The notes under the pieces: model-generated | The model's database searches: none | What the model was told of the DNA's origin: nothing | Seen by the model: only the letters and a program-made list of their open reading frames with translations | NCBI GenBank assembly: GCA_008973525.1 | Contig: WACJ01000367.1 | Coordinates: forward strand, 217,191 to 281,190 | Direction of reading: 5' to 3' | Length of the DNA stretch: 64,000 nt | Origin: Stenopsyche tienmushanensis | Taxonomy: Eukaryota > Arthropoda > Insecta > Trichoptera > Stenopsychidae | Shown: positions 58,896 to 64,000 of the stretch, piece by piece | Position numbering within the stretch: the first letter of the stretch is position 1 | Layout of the letters: each line of letters starts with the position of its first letter | Position numbers and translations under genes: made by a program

Positions 58896-60590
58896 CTGAA
58901 ATAAAACAATAAAATAACATCAGTATGACAGTTTAAAGTACATATTTATATAAATTTGGTTATATTGTTATTTTGAAATTGCTATTGATAGTTTTGGGTA
59001 CATAATACCGTGTCTTTGACATGAGTCATTCTCAGATGACTTTCATATATATTCGATACAATAGCGAGACTATTGTCTTTTGGGGGTTGAGTAATTCGAT
59101 ACAATATTTCTGAGTAGGACAACGTCAATTCAATTTAAGATGTGAAGCATTTGAACACATTATATATTCCTATCAGGGTGTGCTTTCAGCCAAAGAGCTG
59201 TAATAATGTGAATCTCTAACAACGTAATGGATCGTCGAATAAATCCTTTGCTATTCATAAATGAAATACGGCTTGAACGTCGAGTGGAAATCCTTTTTTA
59301 CTTTGAACATTTTTATGAGGATACACGAAGTAACCATAATGTATTGTATCAGGTATTATTTTATTGTTTAATACGGTACCAAAATAAAATAAAAGTATAT
59401 CTTGATAGTTGTATAACGCTTTCAGTTGAAAGAATAACGTTGATAAATTGGAATTCTAAGATGTAGATAAACAAGATACAATATAGATAATTAATGTTTT
59501 TATAGTTATTGAGCTATTGTTTACCTTAAATTCTAAACAGTATAACGTTACTTTTGATAAAATTCAGATTATATCTTCAATTCCTTAATTAATTTCCACC
59601 CGAAACGAACGTACATTGAAGTGTTTTCGATATTCAATAGATGGATTTTAGGGCCAGGGTGCGGTTCATCAGGGATCTATTGTCCCTGACCGTTCGACCA
59701 GCAGAAAGGTGAAGAGTTCGCGACCACAAATCACAATGGCTACATCGTTTGCTATTTATCTTCGCCCCCCCTACATTTGAGTGACAGTCTGTGCTGGCGG
59801 ATAAAGAGAATATATTTATCTCAGTTGATTAGGGATTCAGGCGGCTTCCTGCAGGCGGAAATGTGTATAACGTATGGGCCAGTCAACTGCCGCGCGTACA
59901 AACCGACAAAGATCATCACTCCCTTTTACCTAGCAGGATATATGATCCTTAATTCTGTTTACTCTGTCTTAATGCGCCAAGAGATCATATTTTCGCTAGG
60001 ATGGAGCTAATTATGGCACGCGCTGAATTTTGCCGTTTCTAGCACAGCTAGGGCAAATGTCTTAATTATGAATGTATGTATAAATAATTAATAAGATCAA
60101 CAATATAATACCGAGTTAAGATTCCTTGCGACAAAAGTTTTTACCTCGACTGTGGATAAATCTAAATAAATTTGCATCCGCATTATATCATGTATCTGTT
60201 TCATATTTTACCAATCAAATATTTAGGAAAGGTATTCAAATTAATAAATTGGGTGCTGCAAAAATTGACCAATTTCATGCGAAAAATTGTGGACTATTTC
60301 GTCTACAGATTCTTATCTTCTCGAAGGGAAAGTCGAGAATACGATTTCATTGCCAAGATCTTCATTATTGAAACACCACAGCTGCGAGAACAGGATAAGC
60401 CGGCGGGAAGAACGCGTTTAACCGCGTCCAAGGCTGTTGGACGACTCTTTGTCTACTTTCCTGCAAGCAGAGCCGTAACGAGGGCACGAAGCGCCCGTGG
60501 CAAGTATCTAACATGCGCCCCACCCCTTAATTTTTTTAAAAGGTAAATAATACTATTAAAATATATTAAATATTATAAGAGTGAATATTT
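58896..60590. other. Presumed first intron or upstream region of CAP
   Basis: No exon that could supply the CAP start was recognised. Short motif-free frames at 59,227-59,466 and 60,126-60,546 only. Confidence 0.4.
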
Positions 60591-60596
60591 TAAAAT

Positions 60597-60975
60597 AATA
60601 TATGGAGATAGTCCAAAAAATTCCCGACCTAACGTATAGATACCGGTTGCTGTTTTTAAAGAAATATTAAATTCAAACGAGGCCGTACGAGTTGCCAAGA
60701 CGAACAGCGCAGTGGTTGATCTAAAGACCACCCCAAAAATAGTGAAGAAAATCCACAAAATGATATTGAATGACCGTCGACTGTAAGTGCGCAAGCTAGC
60801 AGTCATGATAGGCCTTTCATAAAATGCTGTACATCGCATATCGATTGAAAATTTGCACACGAGAAAGCCGTGCGCAAGACGGATGCCGCGTTTGCTCACA
60901 ATGTAATAAAACAGCGCCGTAATGATGTTTCAATCGAGTTTTTGCATCAATTCAGGATGAAACATGAGTCCATCA
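60597..60975 (+). mobile_element. Mariner relic, second family
   Basis: The plus frame gives VDLKTTPKIVKKIHKMILND, then RRL, a stop, VRKLAVMIGLS, a stop, NAVHRISIENLHTRKPCARR and MPRLLTM. This is the linker and second helix-turn-helix of mariner transposases (DxRxTxREIA..GIS; LxMxKxxARWVPRxLT). It stays in one frame with stop substitutions, so it decayed by point mutation. The 5' end matches 42,409-42,480. It lacks the catalytic domain. Confidence 0.7.
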
Positions 60976-61647
60976 TTTTACATCTGAGACAAATAACATG
61001 ACCATCCCTTTTGCTCTGCGCCCTCCAGAGAAGAACAGCTTCAGACTGACCAGAAGGTTCGATGGAAGAGGAAGGACAAAGGTTAAGCTAAATTCAAGGG
61101 ATACTATCGCGGGTTCACTGCCACCACGAGTACAACCTCAGTTTGAAGGAGGCTGCAGCAGATGACGGACTGCAGACCCTTTCCCCCTACTTGTATCGAT
61201 TCGGTCCTAACCATGGAGACGAGTCGCCGTTGGAACAGCCTAAAACCGTCCTTCTCTGTATGCTTAGTGATCGGCTGTTCCACACACCCCTTTATGGATT
61301 CGCAGCACAGGGTGACCTGCGTACCAAACTCATGTTAGCTAAGACCAGCCAGAAGATAAAGGAAAAGTTAAAATAATGGACTGAAAGAGAAGAATTGCCT
61401 CCAAAGAAGGATAAGATAGTTCCATCTGCAGGCAAGATCATGGCGTCAGTTTTTTGGGTTACACGTGTAATAATTTTTATTAATTATCTTCAAAAAAGGA
61501 CCTTCTACTGACCCAAGCTGTTTATTAGTCCTATAGATTTTGTAACTTAAAATTAAATACTAACTAAGATAGCAGCATAAATAAGTAAGATAGATAAATA
61601 TCGTTCGCGACCTCATTTGGCACGAGACACTTATGTAAATTAGCCTC
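60976..61647. other. No gene recognised; GC-balanced block at 61,020-61,380
   Basis: A 77-codon plus frame (61,143-61,376) reads LEQPKTVLLCMLSDRLFHTP and DLRTKLMLAKTSQKIKEKLK. I could not place it in a family. It may be another transposon fragment. Confidence 0.35.
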
Positions 61648-61800
61648 TGAGGGAGCTTCCGTGATTGTACAGATCATAGAAAATGCCGCAAAAAGCCCTA
61701 AAAGAGAACGAAGTGCCCACAAGTTCTGTGTGTCCAATCGGTCCGGTTTTCGGACCGCTGACATGACGAATGAGCGCCTCGCGATCGGACGCCATACCCA
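61648..61800 (+). repeat. Interspersed repeat Y (SINE-like), copy 3
   Basis: The longest copy: GCTTCCGTGATTGTACAGAT, AAATGCCGCAAAAAGCCCTA, CCCACAAGTTCTGTGTGTCC, CGGTCCGGTTTTCGGACCGC, GAGCGCCTCGCGATCGGACG. The reverse strand GGTCCGAAAACCGGACC is a perfect palindrome and resembles a Pol III B box. Confidence 0.65.
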
Positions 61801-63600
61801 AATATATTTTCTAAAGAGCGATTATTGATAAATAATGTTCTTAAAATGTACAATCAATATTGATATTAAATTAATTGATAATAAGTCATATACGACCAGA
61901 ATTTTGTACGATATGCAAATTTGTGAGACAAATATTATTTATATTCAAATACATTATTTCAACATTTCTGTACACATTTTTTCGCCGAGTATTTTCGTCA
62001 ACGTTTTAAAGGAATTCCAAAAAAAAATATATAATTTTTGAATGGCATAAAATTTAATAAAAGATCGAGATTGAGCACAATATAAAGCCCTCGTTGAAAT
62101 TGTATAATCAAACAGGGATTTCGGCGAAAACGTTAAAAATGGACACTTGAAGAACAAAGGGGTTGAGCATTTTAAACGAATGAAAGGCATTCGTCGCTGT
62201 TTAAGCTAGGGCGGGGGAGGGAAAGTTTAAAAAACGATTACGCAACGTTTCGCTGAAAATTGCGTCAAATCCAAATGCTTTTTTAATGTGCAAAATAAAA
62301 TGTATGTGAGCAATAATAGCGCGGCGTCGATTCAGCCGTTTCAAAGAAGGCTCTGAAAACATTTTCGATGGGGATTTTTTTTCTCCGGCTGAAAGTTAAG
62401 CCCATACGTGTAGACCGAAAAGGTTTTATCTCCTACGTGGCTATTTCGTTTATGGTCAAAGTTTCTCGGTTATCCTTTAGGAACAATCCCCCCCCCCCTC
62501 CCTCCATATTCCTTTATCCGGGACGACTCACCTGTATTAGAAGGCCCTAAATTGTTCCACCTCTATATAAATAATTTCCAGTCGAAATGATGCGATAATT
62601 AAAGATCGGCAATTAATCTTCGCTTGTACGCAGGAGATAAATAAAAGAGCTAATGCTCTATATACTTCCGTATGAATTGTATTTAATAAAAATGATTTGT
62701 ATTCAGAGCATATAATCGCAATGTGAGATATGCGATTTCGGTATTTGGAAAGGCGTGCCGTACATTTTCATACAGCACTTCCGCTCCTCCTGACAGTTTG
62801 CGGCTACATGTTTCCGGGTTTGCATACAAAGCAACCTCAAACAATTATGATTTTAATGTGAATAATAACGCGAAAAGCGTGCAGATATTTTATATTTGCA
62901 CTGGAGCAATGCAGCATCCTTGTTAAAATTGTGCAAGGCATGGAGCTTTCAACGAGGGAGCTTCGGTCCGACGATCCGCAAATCCCTCACGACAAACACG
63001 ATTCTATCAGAGGATTCAGATTCCCCGCGAACGTTATGAGGTTTCCATTAAAGGCGAGCTCTAAATTTGAAACTCACCGATTTAATCAAGTCATCTTTTG
63101 GAGCATGATAATTTTCGACCCGATGTGAACTGAGCCGGTGGGAGCAAAAAAAATAACACGCTACACGTATATAACACTATGACAGACGGCTCAATTTAAG
63201 CACTTCTTCATAATTGAAAATGAATCTTTCATAAGTTTCGTAAATGCTGCATCATCCTTAATCTCGTATATAGCACGCTCCAAAGAACTATAATCTAGAT
63301 TGTACATCATTTATTCCATCATCTCGTCCCGACAATAAACGAGGGCTTATGAAAAAGACTCGGAAACAAGAATGGAATACAACAAATATTCCATTAAGTT
63401 TAATTAAATGATACAGGCGTAGATATTTTAAATCATGGATTAAAGCTCATTAAAGCAGTAAAAATTGTCTTTCACATATGGTTAATTATGTAATAATATT
63501 CGTATTAAGAGTCGATAAATCGCAACTTTTAACTCAATAAATACCGCTAAAGATCTGGTCCATTATTGTGTGAAAAAGTAATATTTTTCAATACAAAATT
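61801..63600. other. No gene recognised
   Basis: AT-rich; a homopolymer C run of about 13 lies near 62,488. Short frames without motifs. No CAP start exon was recognised here. Confidence 0.4.
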
Positions 63601-63602
63601 AA

Positions 63603-63870
63603 ATGGAGATTCCACCTTCAAAGCAAGTTTGGGCTGGCTTGAAAAATTCAAAGGATGACATGGTATCAAGGAACTTTAATTTTCATGTGGAAAAGCTTTC
63701 TGCTGATATATCTTCAGCAAAAACATTCATTGATGCATTTAAACTATCTGTGGAGAAGGAAGGATTCGACGATGAGTTTATATACAATGCTGATGAAACT
63801 GACCGTTTCAACAAATATAAGACGAATTTCGTTCGTGTTGTCGTGAAAGTAGGCGTTTGTTTTGATAATT
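63603..63870 (+). pseudogene. Pogo/Tigger-type transposase fragment
   Basis: The frame from 63,603 reads FHVEKLSADISSAKTFIDAF then KLSVEKEGFDDEFIYNADET. It matches the start of the DDE domain in Tigger/Jerky/CENP-B-like transposases (GEKLSAD..AA..F...F, then IYNADETGL). The first catalytic Asp (NADET) is present, but the conserved GL after it is DR and the frame ends after about 20 more residues. The upstream DNA-binding domains are not visible. The end overlaps a repeat shared with 40,145-40,302. Dead fragment. Confidence 0.75.
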
Positions 63871-64000
63871 AAGATACTCGCATCATTCTTATCGTTGACC
63901 AATTTTGTTATTCCCCCTTGACTGTTCTGGAGTGGCGTCATTGGCCGAATATCACCACTTCTTTGCAAAATCTACTCCTTCGGAAGTAAACTAGCATGCT
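63832..64000 (+). repeat. Tigger-associated repeat, cut by the window end
   Basis: Matches the minus strand of 40,145-40,302 over its length, with small changes. It continues past the window. Confidence 0.65.

Overview
The window is nuclear DNA of an arthropod, almost certainly an insect. It is AT-rich, its genes are split by many short introns (about 70-95 bp) with standard GT-AG ends, and its repeats are those usual in insects: mariner, piggyBac-like, hAT and pogo/Tigger DNA elements, R1-, Jockey- and CR1/L2-type LINEs, and tRNA-derived SINEs. I cannot fix the order from sequence alone.

Layout. From 1 to about 48,300 there is no convincing protein-coding host gene. This stretch holds one intact tRNA-Gln(TTG) on the minus strand (16,433-16,504), interspersed repeats, and long unassigned AT-rich DNA that could be intergenic or a large upstream intron of the protease gene. 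From 48,341 to 54,369 (plus) lies an 11-exon gene for a type II transmembrane serine protease: membrane anchor, SEA-like module, a stalk of about 1,000 residues, LDL-receptor class A modules, an SRCR-like module, a trypsin-type protease domain and one more LDLa module. From 58,895 down to 56,750 (minus) lie nine exons of the adenylyl cyclase-associated protein (CAP, fly capulet), an actin-turnover factor. The CAP start exon was not found. The two genes are convergent and separated by about 2.4 kb that holds a Jockey-type LINE relic. The right edge holds mariner and Tigger fragments.

Most informative transposon structures: a 5'-truncated R1-type LINE with a 29-A tail and an exact 15-bp target duplication (13,392-14,605); two deletion derivatives of one mariner family with recognisable terminal repeats (12,586-13,168 and 34,923-35,802); a piggyBac-like element flanked by TTAA that has a hAT derivative and a SINE fragment nested inside it (37,374-38,512); a five-copy hAT-derived family, two copies of which share a junction to the C-terminal dimerisation segment of a hAT transposase; and a CR1/L2-like LINE with an uninterrupted 814-codon reading frame (22,298-24,742).

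The two host genes are not functionally linked in any way I can see. The main protein-level oddity is that the protease has Asn where nearly all trypsin-fold proteases have Trp215, although the catalytic triad and Asp189 are intact. I saw no clearly novel multi-gene system.
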